Shown: in pieces, positions 8,688-17,323 of the stretch | Layout of the letters: the number at the start of each line of letters is the position of its first letter | How positions within the stretch are numbered: position 1 is the first letter of the stretch | NCBI RefSeq assembly: GCF_006335145.1 | Contig: NZ_VDMN01000004.1 | Span: 124,001-188,000 of the forward strand | Reading direction: 5' to 3' | Source of the DNA: Aliirhizobium smilacinae | GTDB lineage: Bacteria; Pseudomonadota; Alphaproteobacteria; Rhizobiales; Rhizobiaceae | Length of the DNA stretch: 64,000 nucleotides | The notes under the pieces: generated by a model | Databases searched by the model: none | Told to the model about the DNA's origin: nothing | Seen by the model: the letters and a program-made list of their open reading frames with translations, nothing else | Position numbers and translations under genes: made by a program

Positions 8688-9293
8688 TTATCGGGTCGGG
8701 CGCTTGATCTGGAACACATCCGAGCCACCATCGGCATAATCCATATATCCCATCCGGGCGATCGGCCGTGCGAGATCCATGGCGATTCGCCCGTCACGGA
8801 TGATCTCTTCGCTGATATGGATGCCCACCACCTCGCCGAAGACCATGAAGGATTGCGCCTTCTCGCCATCCAGCCCCTTCGGCTGGATGATTTCGGTCAG
8901 GCGGCATTCCAGTGCGGTATAGGCCTCGGCCACATAGGGCGCATCGACCACCTGCCCCATCGCGGCAGTCAATCCCGCCAACTCGAACTCGTTCACCCCG
9001 TAATCGACCGGCGCAGAGGACGCGTTGACGTGATCCGCCAGATGGCGACTGGCAAGGCTCGCGGTGAACACGCCGGCTTCCTCGGCATTCCTCAGGCTGT
9101 GCTTGCGTCCCGAGGATGAAAACATCACCAGTTTCGGGCTGTCGGACACGATATTGAAGAAGGAATAGGGCGACAGGTTGAGCGACCCGTCCCTGCCCTT
9201 CGTGCCGATCCAGCCGATCGGCCGTGGCGCGACGATAGCCTTGAAGGGATCATGCGCCATGCCGTGGTCGTTGGTATCCGTGCGGTAGAACAT
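8688..9293 (-). CDS. Flavin reductase family protein (FMN-binding split barrel)
   Basis: Predicted FMN-binding reductase or flavoprotein of about 201 residues. The frame extends further upstream, but the Met at 9293 (MFYRTDTNDHGM) starts just downstream of the nitroreductase stop and gives the usual family length. The family core is visible in VAPRPIGWIGTKGRDG near 27, SLNLSPYSFFNIVSDSPKLV, and FTASLASRHLADHVN, which line the flavin site in this fold. Members reduce free flavin with NAD(P)H or use bound FMN. It is the second gene of a two-gene unit with the nitroreductase (gap 13 bases), suggesting a shared flavin-dependent role; the substrate is unknown. Confidence 0.85.
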   Translation of the reverse strand: MFYRTDTNDHGMAHDPFKAIVAPRPIGWIGTKGRDGSLNLSPYSFFNIVSDSPKLVMFSSSGRKHSLRNAEEAGVFTASLASRHLADHVNASSAPVDYGVNEFELAGLTAAMGQVVDAPYVAEAYTALECRLTEIIQPKGLDGEKAQSFMVFGEVVGIHISEEIIRDGRIAMDLARPIARMGYMDYADGGSDVFQIKRPTR

Positions 9294-9306
9294 GGAATGC
9301 CCCGCC

Positions 9307-9879
9307 TCAGGCATAGGTGAGGATGTCGGAAAGCTGCGGGCGCGGCCGGTCCGGTGTCGGAAAATCGCTGGAGCCGATATGGATGAAGCCGGCAACCTTC
9401 TCGCCTTCTTTGATGCCGAGCGCCTTCAACGCCTTTTCATCATAGGCGACCCATTCGGTGCGCCAGTTGGCGACGTAACCGCGCGCTTCGCAGGCCATCA
9501 GCAGGTTGAGGCAGACGGCACCGGCAGACAGGACCTGCTCCCATTCCGGGATTTTCGCATGCGGCGCGGCGCGGCTGATGACGCCGACGATCAATGGTGC
9601 TCGGGTAAAGCGCACACGCTCGGCTTCCTTCGCGGCCTCGGTCATTTCGCCATTCTGCGCAGACGCGATTTCGAGGAAGGCCTCGCCGAGAGAGGCGCAG
9701 ATATCGCCGCGATAGACGACAAGCCGCCAGGGAGCGATCTTTCCATGGTCGGGAACCCGCACGGCCGAGGTCAGGATCTCTTCAAGTTCGGCGGTTTCCG
9801 GCCCCGGCCCTTTGATCTGCGCGACGGGCGTCGAATGACGTCCGCGCAGGTAATCGATCAGCTTTACGTCATTATTCAT
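9307..9879 (-). CDS. Nitroreductase family protein
   Basis: FMN-dependent NAD(P)H oxidoreductase of 190 residues. I chose the ATG at 9879 (MNNDVKLIDYLRGRHSTP) because GAAGG lies at good spacing upstream and the length fits the family; an ATG at 9894 is the alternative. The N-terminal flavin-phosphate contact is RGRHSTP. The next conserved region is VRVPDHGKIAPWRLVV near 47-63, and GAVCLNLLMACEARGYVANW near 126-145 is the usual nitroreductase helix. The form resembles YdjA-like members. It precedes and is probably cotranscribed with the flavin reductase family gene. The natural electron acceptor cannot be inferred. Confidence 0.9.
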   Translation of the reverse strand: MNNDVKLIDYLRGRHSTPVAQIKGPGPETAELEEILTSAVRVPDHGKIAPWRLVVYRGDICASLGEAFLEIASAQNGEMTEAAKEAERVRFTRAPLIVGVISRAAPHAKIPEWEQVLSAGAVCLNLLMACEARGYVANWRTEWVAYDEKALKALGIKEGEKVAGFIHIGSSDFPTPDRPRPQLSDILTYA

Positions 9880-9996
9880 GTCGGAAACCTTCATTTGATG
9901 GGCTGTGTTAGGGGTGTGGTAGAATGAGGCCTTGAATTTGCCTTTCCCATGGTCTTCAAGTGGCCAGTCGTAAAACAAGAGTCAACCGGTCATCGA

Positions 9997-10989
9997 ATGT
10001 CAGGCACTTTCATTGCTCGCCGTATACTCCTTGCACAAGCGTTGATGCTTCTGCTGGCGACAGGCGGTCACGCGCAGGATGCCGACGCATTCAAGAGTTT
10101 TCGCCAGCTCGACAGCTCCGCCAAGATGCCGAAGCTGAACGCCTTTTCTCCATCCTCGATCCTGCCTCAGAGCGCCGTTGCCAAAGACGTGCGTTTCAGC
10201 GCCAAACTGACCAATAACGGCGATGTGATGAAGGACGGCCTCGCCTGGAGGGTGTTCAGCCCGATCGCCGGCGAAGACGGCAAGCTGCCGCTCGTGGCAA
10301 GCTCGGATGGCGGTTCGGCCGATTTCCAGCTGGCGCCCGGTGACTATTTCGTCAACTGCGCCTTCGGCCGCGCCGGCATCACCAAGAAGCTGACTGTTCC
10401 GGCGGAAGGCAATGTCTCCGAACAGACCCTCGTGCTCGATGCGGGCGGCTTCGTGCTGAATGCAGTTGCAGGGGCCGACCAGCGCATCCCCCCGGCACAG
10501 CTCAGCTTTTCCGTCTACTCCTCCGAGGTGCGCGACAACGGCGACCGCGCGCTTGTCATGTCAGACGTCAAGCCGAACACGATCGTGCGGCTGAACGCCG
10601 GCACCTATCACATCGTTTCAGAATATGGCGACATTAACGCCGTTGTGCGCGCCGATATCCAGGTCGAGGCCGGCAAGCTCACCCAGGCGGTAATGCAGCA
10701 TAAGGCGGCCCAGATCACCCTCAAGCTGGTTTCGCAACCCGGCGGCGAAGCGATTGCCGATACCGCATGGTCCGTGCTGACGGCCGCCGGTGACGTCGTC
10801 AATGAAAGCGTCAGCGCCTTTTCCATGATGGTCCTGTCGGAAGGCGAATACCTCGCCGTCGCCCGCAACAAGGACAAGATCTATCAGCGCGAATTCAGCG
10901 TCAAAGCCGGCCGCAACACCGATGTCGAAGTGCTGATGCGCAATCCGCGCAATACCGGCGCACAGGCTGCCGTCGAGCCGCAGGATTAA
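9997..10989 (+). CDS. Secreted hypothetical protein with beta-rich repeats
   Basis: No named family recognised. The Met at 9997 gives a clear Sec signal peptide (basic MSGTFIARR, hydrophobic core, cleavage after GGHA), so this start is preferred to the in-frame ATG at 9949. The mature part of about 300 residues alternates beta-strand-like segments. Two modules look related: WRVFSPIAGEDGKLPLV with LAPGDYFVNCAFGRAG, and WSVLTAAGDVVNES with LSEGEYLAVARNKDKIY. This pattern recalls carboxypeptidase-regulatory or transthyretin-like beta-sandwich repeats. A periplasmic location is likely. It is transcribed divergently from the nitroreductase gene. Confidence 0.75.
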   Translation: MSGTFIARRILLAQALMLLLATGGHAQDADAFKSFRQLDSSAKMPKLNAFSPSSILPQSAVAKDVRFSAKLTNNGDVMKDGLAWRVFSPIAGEDGKLPLVASSDGGSADFQLAPGDYFVNCAFGRAGITKKLTVPAEGNVSEQTLVLDAGGFVLNAVAGADQRIPPAQLSFSVYSSEVRDNGDRALVMSDVKPNTIVRLNAGTYHIVSEYGDINAVVRADIQVEAGKLTQAVMQHKAAQITLKLVSQPGGEAIADTAWSVLTAAGDVVNESVSAFSMMVLSEGEYLAVARNKDKIYQREFSVKAGRNTDVEVLMRNPRNTGAQAAVEPQD

Positions 10990-11143
10990 GCGGCTACTTT
11001 CTCATCTCGCAGCAGGCTTTATATCGAAAAAACGACCTTGATCATGATCGAGGTCGCGCCCTTTCTAATTTCATTCGACCCTGAACCTGACACAGCCGAG
11101 CGCAGCAGAAAGCGCATGGCGATGATGGCACAGGAGAACCGGG

Positions 11144-12196
11144 ATGAATTTCGCAACCACCATACTTGTGGCGATCGCCACCTCCCTTCTGATAGCAAGA
11201 CAGCCGGGGCTGGCGACCGAGAATGTCGGCATGCGTCAGATTACAGCCCATTCAAAAGAGCGCGGCGCCGATCTCGCGGTGACCGTCTGGTATCCCGCGG
11301 AACGAGGCGGCAAGCCTGTCACACTCGGGGAAAGCGTCTTTTTCATCAGCACGCCGGCAATGCACGATGCGCTGGTCCGGCATGGGAAATATCCCCTCAT
11401 ATTGCTGTCCCATGGCGCGGGCCTTGCCGGAAACCCGGAGGCCTTGAGCTGGCTCGCGACACCATTGGCAGAACACGGAGTCATCGTTGCGGCCCCGACA
11501 CATCCCGGGAATTCCGGACCGAACCGGTCCGCGGCAGAAACAATGAAGCTCTGGCTCCGCCCTCAGGATATCACCGCGACTTTGAATGCAGTCAGCGAGG
11601 ATGCTTCTTTCGCAGGCCATATCGAACCTTCGAGGGTCGGCATGCTCGGTCTGTCGATGGGCGGCAGCACCGCATTGGCGATCGCCGGCGCACGGATCGA
11701 TCCTCAGCGGCTGGCGAGCTATTGCGACACGGACATGCTCAACCAGTCGCTATGTGGATGGGTGAGGAAAAGCGGCGTCGATCTGCATGCCATGGATCTG
11801 CGTCTGGCTGGCCGCAGCAATACGGATCGTCGCATCCGCTTTGCCATGGCGATCGATCCCGCGCCCGTCGATGTCTTCGATTTCAGCAGCTTTTCCGGCA
11901 TCTCGATCCCCGTCGAACTGGTCAATCTCGGCATGCCCGGGACGATCCCAAGGACGACGCAGGCCGGCGAGATTGCAAAGGCCATTCCAAACGCGCGCTA
12001 TTCAACGATCAGCGATGCCAGCCACTACAGCATGTTCGCAGAGTGCAAACCTGGAGCAGCGGAGATTGCCGAAGCCGAAGACATAGGGGATCCGATCTGC
12101 TCGGATGGCGCAGGGCGAAGCCGTAGCGAAATTCACGGACAGATGATCGACATGGTCGTCAGCGCATTCGATCACGCCCTGAACCAGGGCCGATGA
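11144..12196 (+). CDS. Alpha/beta hydrolase, dienelactone-hydrolase-like, exported
   Basis: Serine hydrolase of 350 residues. The start at 11144 follows AGGAGAACCGGG, a good ribosome-binding site. The N-terminus (MNFATTILVAIATSLLIARQ) is a probable signal sequence or anchor. The alpha/beta-hydrolase core is clear: YPLILLSHGAGLAGNPE provides the oxyanion region (near 83-99), and VGMLGLSMGGSTALA (near 165-179) is the nucleophile elbow with Ser in GLSMGG. A likely catalytic His is in ISDASHYSMF near the C-terminus. This resembles predicted dienelactone hydrolases of the periplasm. Four C-terminal-half cysteines may form disulfides. The natural ester substrate is unknown. Confidence 0.85.
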   Translation: MNFATTILVAIATSLLIARQPGLATENVGMRQITAHSKERGADLAVTVWYPAERGGKPVTLGESVFFISTPAMHDALVRHGKYPLILLSHGAGLAGNPEALSWLATPLAEHGVIVAAPTHPGNSGPNRSAAETMKLWLRPQDITATLNAVSEDASFAGHIEPSRVGMLGLSMGGSTALAIAGARIDPQRLASYCDTDMLNQSLCGWVRKSGVDLHAMDLRLAGRSNTDRRIRFAMAIDPAPVDVFDFSSFSGISIPVELVNLGMPGTIPRTTQAGEIAKAIPNARYSTISDASHYSMFAECKPGAAEIAEAEDIGDPICSDGAGRSRSEIHGQMIDMVVSAFDHALNQGR

Positions 12197-12202
12197 ATTG
12201 GA

Positions 12203-13087
12203 TCAGGCCGCTTCTCTGCCGACGATCTCTTGTGCGGCAAGGCGCCTCTGCTGGAACTTGGCGAGGCGCGACTGCCGTATCGGGCGCATCGAGAACACCG
12301 CGTCGTGCAGGACTATGAGCAGATCCTTGCGGTCGCGGATGCCGGAAAGCTCTTCCCAGCTCATCATCGCGCCCACCCGCGCCCGGATCGAACTGCCCGA
12401 AAGCCGCTTGAACTCGCGGATCAGCAGCGACAGCCTGAGTGTCAGCGACAGTTTACTGGCTATGTGGAAAAGCGCACCGTTCTGGCCGTCGAAATAGATC
12501 GGCACGACATCGGCCTTGGCCGCCTGCACCAGTTTTGCCGTAAAGATCTTCCAGGGCAGGTCCTGCGCCACGCCAAAACCCTTTTTGGCCGTGGCAACCC
12601 CGCCGGCCGGGAAGATAATGATCGTCACGCCTTCCTTCAGAAGCTTCAGCGCCTCGTGCCGGGTCTGCATGTTAATCGCCAGTGCTTCCTTGGTTTCCTC
12701 GAAGGAGACCGGCAGCGAATAGGGCGCGATCTCCGGCACCTTCAGCAATTCGTTGTTGATCAGCACGCGGAACGGACGGCCGAGCTGTTCGGCCATGGCC
12801 AGAACCGCGATCCCGTCGCCGATGCCGAAAGGATGATTGGCGACGATGACGAGCGGGCGGCCGTCTTCGACGACCGGAAGCCACTCTCCCTGCACATCGA
12901 GTTCGACATCGATCAGGTCGAGCATCTTGCCGAACACGCGATCGGTCTTGCCGACGATGTCGATACGCCAGATATCGTAGAGACGGGCATAACGGTCACG
13001 GCCCGAAAGGCCCTCGATCGAACGGATGAACCAGCGTTTCAGCTTGGGATCACGCTCGTTGGCGTAGGAAAGTTCCTTGAAGCGCAA
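12203..13087 (-). CDS. PlsC-like (lyso)phospholipid acyltransferase family protein
   Basis: Membrane-associated acyltransferase of 294 residues. The HX4D catalytic block appears as VIVANHPFGIGDG near 80-92, and the later phosphate or acyl-binding region as IIIFPAGGVATAKKGFG near 155-171. Family members transfer an acyl chain from acyl-ACP or acyl-CoA to a lysolipid. In rhizobia related proteins act on phospholipids or ornithine lipids (OlsA type), and I cannot distinguish these from sequence alone. It lies downstream of thrS on the same strand, separated by a strong stem-loop, so independent transcription is likely. The gene converges with the upstream hydrolase gene, with six bases between the stop codons. 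Confidence 0.82.
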   Translation of the reverse strand: MRFKELSYANERDPKLKRWFIRSIEGLSGRDRYARLYDIWRIDIVGKTDRVFGKMLDLIDVELDVQGEWLPVVEDGRPLVIVANHPFGIGDGIAVLAMAEQLGRPFRVLINNELLKVPEIAPYSLPVSFEETKEALAINMQTRHEALKLLKEGVTIIIFPAGGVATAKKGFGVAQDLPWKIFTAKLVQAAKADVVPIYFDGQNGALFHIASKLSLTLRLSLLIREFKRLSGSSIRARVGAMMSWEELSGIRDRKDLLIVLHDAVFSMRPIRQSRLAKFQQRRLAAQEIVGREAA

Positions 13088-13155
13088 ATCACTCTCCGCG
13101 GAATATCCGCCATTGATGAGGGGGATAGAATATTGCAGTCCAATGACAGAATTCT

Positions 13156-13184
13156 GACAGCGCCCGTGGATGACGGGCGCTGTC
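13156..13184. terminator. Strong stem-loop after thrS
   Basis: GACAGCGCCCGT (13156-13167) and ACGGGCGCTGTC (13173-13184) form a perfect 12-bp stem with a five-base loop, beginning 14 bases past the thrS stop. There is no long T tract on the minus-strand side, so it is either a weak intrinsic terminator or an mRNA-stabilising hairpin. Confidence 0.65.
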
Positions 13185-13197
13185 GATCGTTTGGCGA

Positions 13198-15216
13198 TCA
13201 GGCAGCCTTGTTTCGGGCAGCCTTGCGGCGCTTGACGTCCGGCGGCGTCGCTTCGTCGGTAAGCGAGGCCAGCGCCTCGTCGAGCGACATCGACGTCTGT
13301 GCCTGTGAGCCGAGACGACGGATATTGACCGAACGCTGCTCGGCTTCCTGACGACCGCAGACGATGATCACCGGCACCTTGGCAACCGAGTGCTCGCGGA
13401 CCTTGTAGTTGATCTTCTCGTTGCGGAAGTCGGTATCGACCTGCAGTCCGGCATCGCGCAGCTGTTCGGCAACTTCACGGCCGTAATCGTCAGCATCCGA
13501 GGTGATCGTCGCGACGACGACCTGCGTCGGCGCGAACCACAGCGGCATATGGCCGGCGAAGTTTTCGATCAGGATGCCGAGGAAACGCTCCATCGAACCG
13601 CATATGGCGCGGTGGATCATCACCGGCTGGGTCTTTTCCGAATTGGCGTCGATATAGAAGGCACCAAAACGTTCCGGCAGATTGAAGTCGACCTGCGTCG
13701 TGCCGCACTGCCATTCGCGACCGATCGCGTCCTTCAGCGTATACTCGAACTTCGGACCGTAGAACGCGCCCTCGCCCGGCAGGATACCGGTCTTGATGCG
13801 GCCGCCCGACTGTTCCTCGATCGTCTTCAACACGTCGGTCATCACGCTTTCGGCGCGATCCCAGAGATCGTCGGTACCAACGCGCTTTTCAGGACGCGTC
13901 GACAGCTTGACCACGACTTCCTCGAAGCCGAAATCCTCGTAGACCGACAGGATCAGCGCATTGATGCGCAGGCATTCCGCCGCCAGCTGCTCGTCGGTGC
14001 AGAACACATGCGCATCGTCCTGCGTGAAGCCGCGCACGCGCATCAGGCCGTGCAGCGCACCGGACGCCTCGTAGCGATGTACGAGACCGAATTCGGCAAG
14101 ACGGATCGGCAGTTCGCGGTAAGACTTCAGACCATGCTTGAAGATCTGCACGTGACCCGGGCAGTTCATCGGTTTCAGCGCGAAGACACGGTTATCCGCT
14201 TCCTCGTCCTTCGGATGGGTGAAAGCGTAGGCGGATTTTACCGCGAACATGTTTTCCTGGTACCAGCCCCAGTGACCCGACGTTTCCCACAGCGAGGCAT
14301 CAAGCACCTGCGGTGCGTTGACCTCTTCATAGGTACCGGCCAGACGGCGGCGCATATAGGCCGTCAGCGTCTGGAACATGCGCCAGCCCTTGCCGTGCCA
14401 GAACACCACGCCCGGACCTTCTTCCTGAAAATGGAACAGATCCATTTCGCGGCCGAGCTTGCGGTGGTCGCGCTTTTCGGCTTCCGCCAGAACATGCAGA
14501 TACTGGTCCAGCTCTTCCTGGGTTGCCCAGGCCGTGCCGTAGATGCGCGTCAGCATCGGTTTGGTCGAATCGCCACGCCAATAGGCGCCGGCAACCTTCA
14601 TCAGCTTGAAGGCCGTGCCGATCTGGCCGGTCGAGGCCATATGCGGACCGCGGCAGAGATCGAACCAGCCGCCCTGATTGTAGATCTTCAGGTCCTGGCC
14701 TTCCGGGATCATGTCGACCAGCTCGACCTTGTAGGCCTCGCCCTTGTCGGCAAACACGTCCTTGGCCTTTTCGCGGGTCCAGATTTCCTTGGTGAAGGCG
14801 GCATTCTTCTGGATGATTTCCTTCATCTTCTTTTCGATCTTCGGCAGATCGTCGGGCGTGAAGGGCCAGTCTTCGCGGCTGTCCGGATGGATGCGCTTGA
14901 AGTCGTAATAAAAACCGTTTTCGATCACCGGGCCGATCGTCACCTGCGTGCCGGGCCACAGATCCTGCACGGCCTCGGCCATGACATGGGCGGCATCGTG
15001 GCGGATCAGTTCGAGCGCACGCGGATCGGTGCGGGTGACGATCTCGATCCGACCATCGGTGACGGGATCGGAGAGATCGCGCAGCTCGCCGTCGAGCGCG
15101 ATTGCCACGGCCTTCTTGGCCAGCGACTTGGAAATGGATTCGGCAACGGCAAAGCCGGTCGTGCCAGCGTCGAAGACGCGGACGGAGCCATCGGGAAATG
15201 TAAGGGAAACGGACAT
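13198..15216 (-). CDS. thrS: Threonine--tRNA ligase
   Basis: Class II aminoacyl-tRNA synthetase charging tRNA-Thr. The ATG at 15216 is fixed by AGGAG eight bases upstream, giving 672 residues, close to the usual bacterial length. The N-terminal TGS domain begins MSVSLTFPDGSVRVFDAGTT. The editing domain shows HDAAHVMAEAVQDLWP (HxxxH type). The catalytic core contains KPMNCPGHVQIFKHGLKSYR with a zinc-binding Cys, the class II motif 2 run RYEASGALHGLMRVRGFTQD, and IHRAICGSMERFLGILIE. The C-terminal anticodon-binding domain includes VVVATITSDADDYG and KVPVIIVCGRQEAEQ. No T-box or leader structure is visible; yidD lies just upstream on the same strand. Confidence 0.97.
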   Translation of the reverse strand: MSVSLTFPDGSVRVFDAGTTGFAVAESISKSLAKKAVAIALDGELRDLSDPVTDGRIEIVTRTDPRALELIRHDAAHVMAEAVQDLWPGTQVTIGPVIENGFYYDFKRIHPDSREDWPFTPDDLPKIEKKMKEIIQKNAAFTKEIWTREKAKDVFADKGEAYKVELVDMIPEGQDLKIYNQGGWFDLCRGPHMASTGQIGTAFKLMKVAGAYWRGDSTKPMLTRIYGTAWATQEELDQYLHVLAEAEKRDHRKLGREMDLFHFQEEGPGVVFWHGKGWRMFQTLTAYMRRRLAGTYEEVNAPQVLDASLWETSGHWGWYQENMFAVKSAYAFTHPKDEEADNRVFALKPMNCPGHVQIFKHGLKSYRELPIRLAEFGLVHRYEASGALHGLMRVRGFTQDDAHVFCTDEQLAAECLRINALILSVYEDFGFEEVVVKLSTRPEKRVGTDDLWDRAESVMTDVLKTIEEQSGGRIKTGILPGEGAFYGPKFEYTLKDAIGREWQCGTTQVDFNLPERFGAFYIDANSEKTQPVMIHRAICGSMERFLGILIENFAGHMPLWFAPTQVVVATITSDADDYGREVAEQLRDAGLQVDTDFRNEKINYKVREHSVAKVPVIIVCGRQEAEQRSVNIRRLGSQAQTSMSLDEALASLTDEATPPDVKRRKAARNKAA

Positions 15217-15334
15217 CAAAATTCTCCTGTCCAGTCCCGCCAACGAATGCGGGTGGTCAAAAAAGGACCGCGCGGCTTTTCCGGCGCGGCATCGAACGCG
15301 TGCGTGATAGTCAAAAATCGCTGCGGAGTAAAGG

Positions 15335-15700
15335 TTACGAGGTCTTTCGACCGACACGCCAGAGCCGCCAGGGCATCCATCGCCAATAGCCGGTCGCGAG
15401 TGCATCGGGTACCGGATCAAGCCCGCTCGTCCCGCCCGGTCCGCAACGGACGACCCGGAACAACGTCAGCCAGAAACCTGACCAGAAACCGTGCCGGGCA
15501 AAGGCCTCGTAACCGTATTCCGAACAGGTCGGGATATGGCGGCAGGAATTGCCGATAAAGCCGGACAGCGTCAGCTGGTAGAAGCGGATGAAACCCATGC
15601 CGAGAAGCCGTCCGGGTGTCTTGCGGAACTGTCCCTGCCAGTTACGGGACCGGCTTGGCTGTGATGGTTTTTCGTGACTGCAGTCGGGGGAGCCGCACAT
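15335..15700 (-). CDS. yidD: Membrane protein insertion efficiency factor YidD
   Basis: Small membrane-associated protein of about 121 residues that assists YidC-dependent insertion. The family core is plain: GFIRFYQLTLSGFIGNSCRH near 35-54, IPTCSEYGYEAFARHG with the conserved Cys, and RVVRCGPGGTSGLDPVP. I chose the Met at 15700 (MCGSPDCSHEKPS) because this matches the rhizobial N-terminus; the open frame continues upstream only into repeat DNA. It sits between the NifU-like gene and thrS on the same strand. The C-terminus is longer than in the E. coli protein and rich in Trp and Arg. Confidence 0.92.
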   Translation of the reverse strand: MCGSPDCSHEKPSQPSRSRNWQGQFRKTPGRLLGMGFIRFYQLTLSGFIGNSCRHIPTCSEYGYEAFARHGFWSGFWLTLFRVVRCGPGGTSGLDPVPDALATGYWRWMPWRLWRVGRKTS

Positions 15701-15754
15701 CAGACGAACATGGCGGAAGCAGCGGCTTTCCGTTTCCCCTTTGCGCCTGCCGGG

Positions 15755-15947
15755 CCCCCTCTGCCCTGCCGGGCATCTCCCCCACGAGGGGGGAGATCGA
15801 CTCGCGGCCCTAGTTTCGCCAAACGGAAAGTTTGGCAATGTTGGTGACGCGTTTCCCGCCAAGTGGCATCGTTTGCTGTGGAACGAGTGGCCGCGCCCAG
15901 CTGATCTCCCCACCTGTGGGGGAGATGGCCGGCAGGCCAGAGGGGGG
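15755..15947. repeat. RIME-like inverted pair of intergenic palindromic elements
   Basis: Arm one (15755-15798) contains CTGCCGGGCATCTCCCCCAC followed by a G-rich run and GAGATC. Arm two (15903-15947) is nearly its reverse complement, ending in GGCCGGCAGGCCAGAGGGG. Each arm also contains its own short palindrome. A small hairpin (GCCAAAC, 15818-15824, with GTTTGGC, 15830-15836) lies between them. The composition matches the Rhizobium intergenic mosaic elements as I remember them. It fills the gap between yidD and the NifU-like gene. Confidence 0.75.
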
Positions 15948-15967
15948 TGATTGCCGCAGCGCTCAAT

Positions 15968-16414
15968 TCAAGCCTCCAGCCTGTCCACCTGCTTCGCCTC
16001 GATCTGGTCGAGCACATCCACTACCGCATCGAAGGTCAGCATGGTGGAGGCGTGGCGGGCCTTGTAGTCCTTCACCGGCCTCAAATAACGCATCTCCTCG
16101 AAGCGGCCGACAGGCCCCTCGCCGCCATCCTTCAGCATGGCCAGCATATCGAGACGGGCCTGACGCAGTTCGCCTGAGGTTGCACCGACCACATGCAGCG
16201 CCATGATCGCCGACGACGCCTGCCCGAGCGCGCAGGCCCTGACCTCATGGGAAAAATCCGTCACCAAATCGCCATCCAGCTTGAGATAGACGCGCACTTT
16301 CGAGCCACAGAGTTTGGAATGTTTCTCCGAACTCGCATCCGCATCGGGCATTGCGCCGCTGCGGGTGATGTTACCGGCGAATTCCAGGATCCTGTTGCTG
16401 TAGATGTCGTCCAT
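15968..16414 (-). CDS. NifU-like iron-sulfur cluster assembly scaffold protein
   Basis: IscU/NifU N-terminal-type protein of 148 residues. Two of the three cluster-ligand cysteines of the family are visible, in HSKLCGSKVRV near 36 and VRACALGQASSAIM near 60. The third position, normally a Cys near residue 105-128, is occupied by KARHASTML, so the classical three-Cys set is incomplete. This variant is, as far as I recall, usual for rhizobial members, so it may bind a cluster with other ligands or act as a carrier. It is the first gene of a minus-strand row with yidD and thrS but is separated from yidD by repeats. Confidence 0.83.
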   Translation of the reverse strand: MDDIYSNRILEFAGNITRSGAMPDADASSEKHSKLCGSKVRVYLKLDGDLVTDFSHEVRACALGQASSAIMALHVVGATSGELRQARLDMLAMLKDGGEGPVGRFEEMRYLRPVKDYKARHASTMLTFDAVVDVLDQIEAKQVDRLEA

Positions 16415-16691
16415 ACCAATTCGTCCGCTTCGTCGTGATCCGGTGAACGGATCGTAGCGTAAGGTGAGCTATCGAAGAAAGTCGTTAGTCTCTATATGTG
16501 ATGGCATCATACAGCGATCAATAAGGCAGGTTTTTGCCGAATTCGATCTGCGGTGAAACAGAATATCTTGTCAAAAGCCCCGTCAGCCATCAGATAACGG
16601 GCACGGACAGAGATGTGTTGGGCGTTTTTCTCGTTAAAAGACGCCTGTATGTATGTCGGATGCGGCCTTGAACCGCATCGGGAGATCATAG

Positions 16692-17318
16692 ATGGATGCG
16701 ATTGTGAAGAATTTTCCGGCCCAGGGCCAGGAATCGAGCAAGGATCAGGCCCGCCCTTCCCAGGCAGAGGCCGAAGAAGCCGTTCGGGTATTGCTGCGAT
16801 GGGCAGGCGATGACCCGACGCGCGAAGGCCTGCTCGACACGCCGACGCGTGTCGCCAAGTCCTATCGCGAACTGTTTGCCGGCTATGACCAGTCATATGA
16901 AGAGGTTCTCGGCCGCACGTTCGAGGAAATGTCGGGCTTCGACGACGTCGTACTGGTGCGCGACATTCCTTTCTTCTCTCATTGCGAACACCACATGCTG
17001 CCGATCAAGGGCATGGCGACGGTCGCCTATCTGCCGAACGGCCCGGTCCTCGGCCTGTCGAAGATAGCCCGCGTCATCGAGATTTTCGGCCGCCGGCTGC
17101 AGACGCAGGAAAATATGACGGCGCAGATCGCCAACGCGATCCAAGACACATTAAAGCCGCGTGGCGTCGCCGTGCTGATCGAAGCCGAACATATGTGCAT
17201 GGAAATGCGCGGCGTACAGAAGCAGGGCTCCCGTACGCTGACCACCACATTTACCGGCGAGTTCAAGACCAACGCGACCGAGCAGGCACGTTTCTTCACG
17301 CTTGCCCGCAACAGGTAA
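16692..17318 (+). CDS. folE: GTP cyclohydrolase I (type IA)
   Basis: Converts GTP to 7,8-dihydroneopterin triphosphate, the first step of folate synthesis. The 208-residue protein has the zinc-site motif FFSHCEHHMLPIKG near 95-108, the second zinc Cys in EAEHMCMEMRGVQKQGS, and the GTP-binding LGLSKIARVIEIFGRRLQ. The N-terminal run RWAGDDPTREGLLDTPTRV is also typical. The start follows GGGAGA at acceptable spacing. hisI begins five bases after its stop, so the two are probably cotranscribed. The 277 bases upstream hold no other gene and should contain the promoter. Confidence 0.97.
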   Translation: MDAIVKNFPAQGQESSKDQARPSQAEAEEAVRVLLRWAGDDPTREGLLDTPTRVAKSYRELFAGYDQSYEEVLGRTFEEMSGFDDVVLVRDIPFFSHCEHHMLPIKGMATVAYLPNGPVLGLSKIARVIEIFGRRLQTQENMTAQIANAIQDTLKPRGVAVLIEAEHMCMEMRGVQKQGSRTLTTTFTGEFKTNATEQARFFTLARNR

Positions 17319-17323
17319 TCGAC

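Noticed and set aside
13390..15558. 722-codon frame antisense to thrS
   Set aside because: Shadow of thrS; composition follows the reverse of its codons and no motifs are present.
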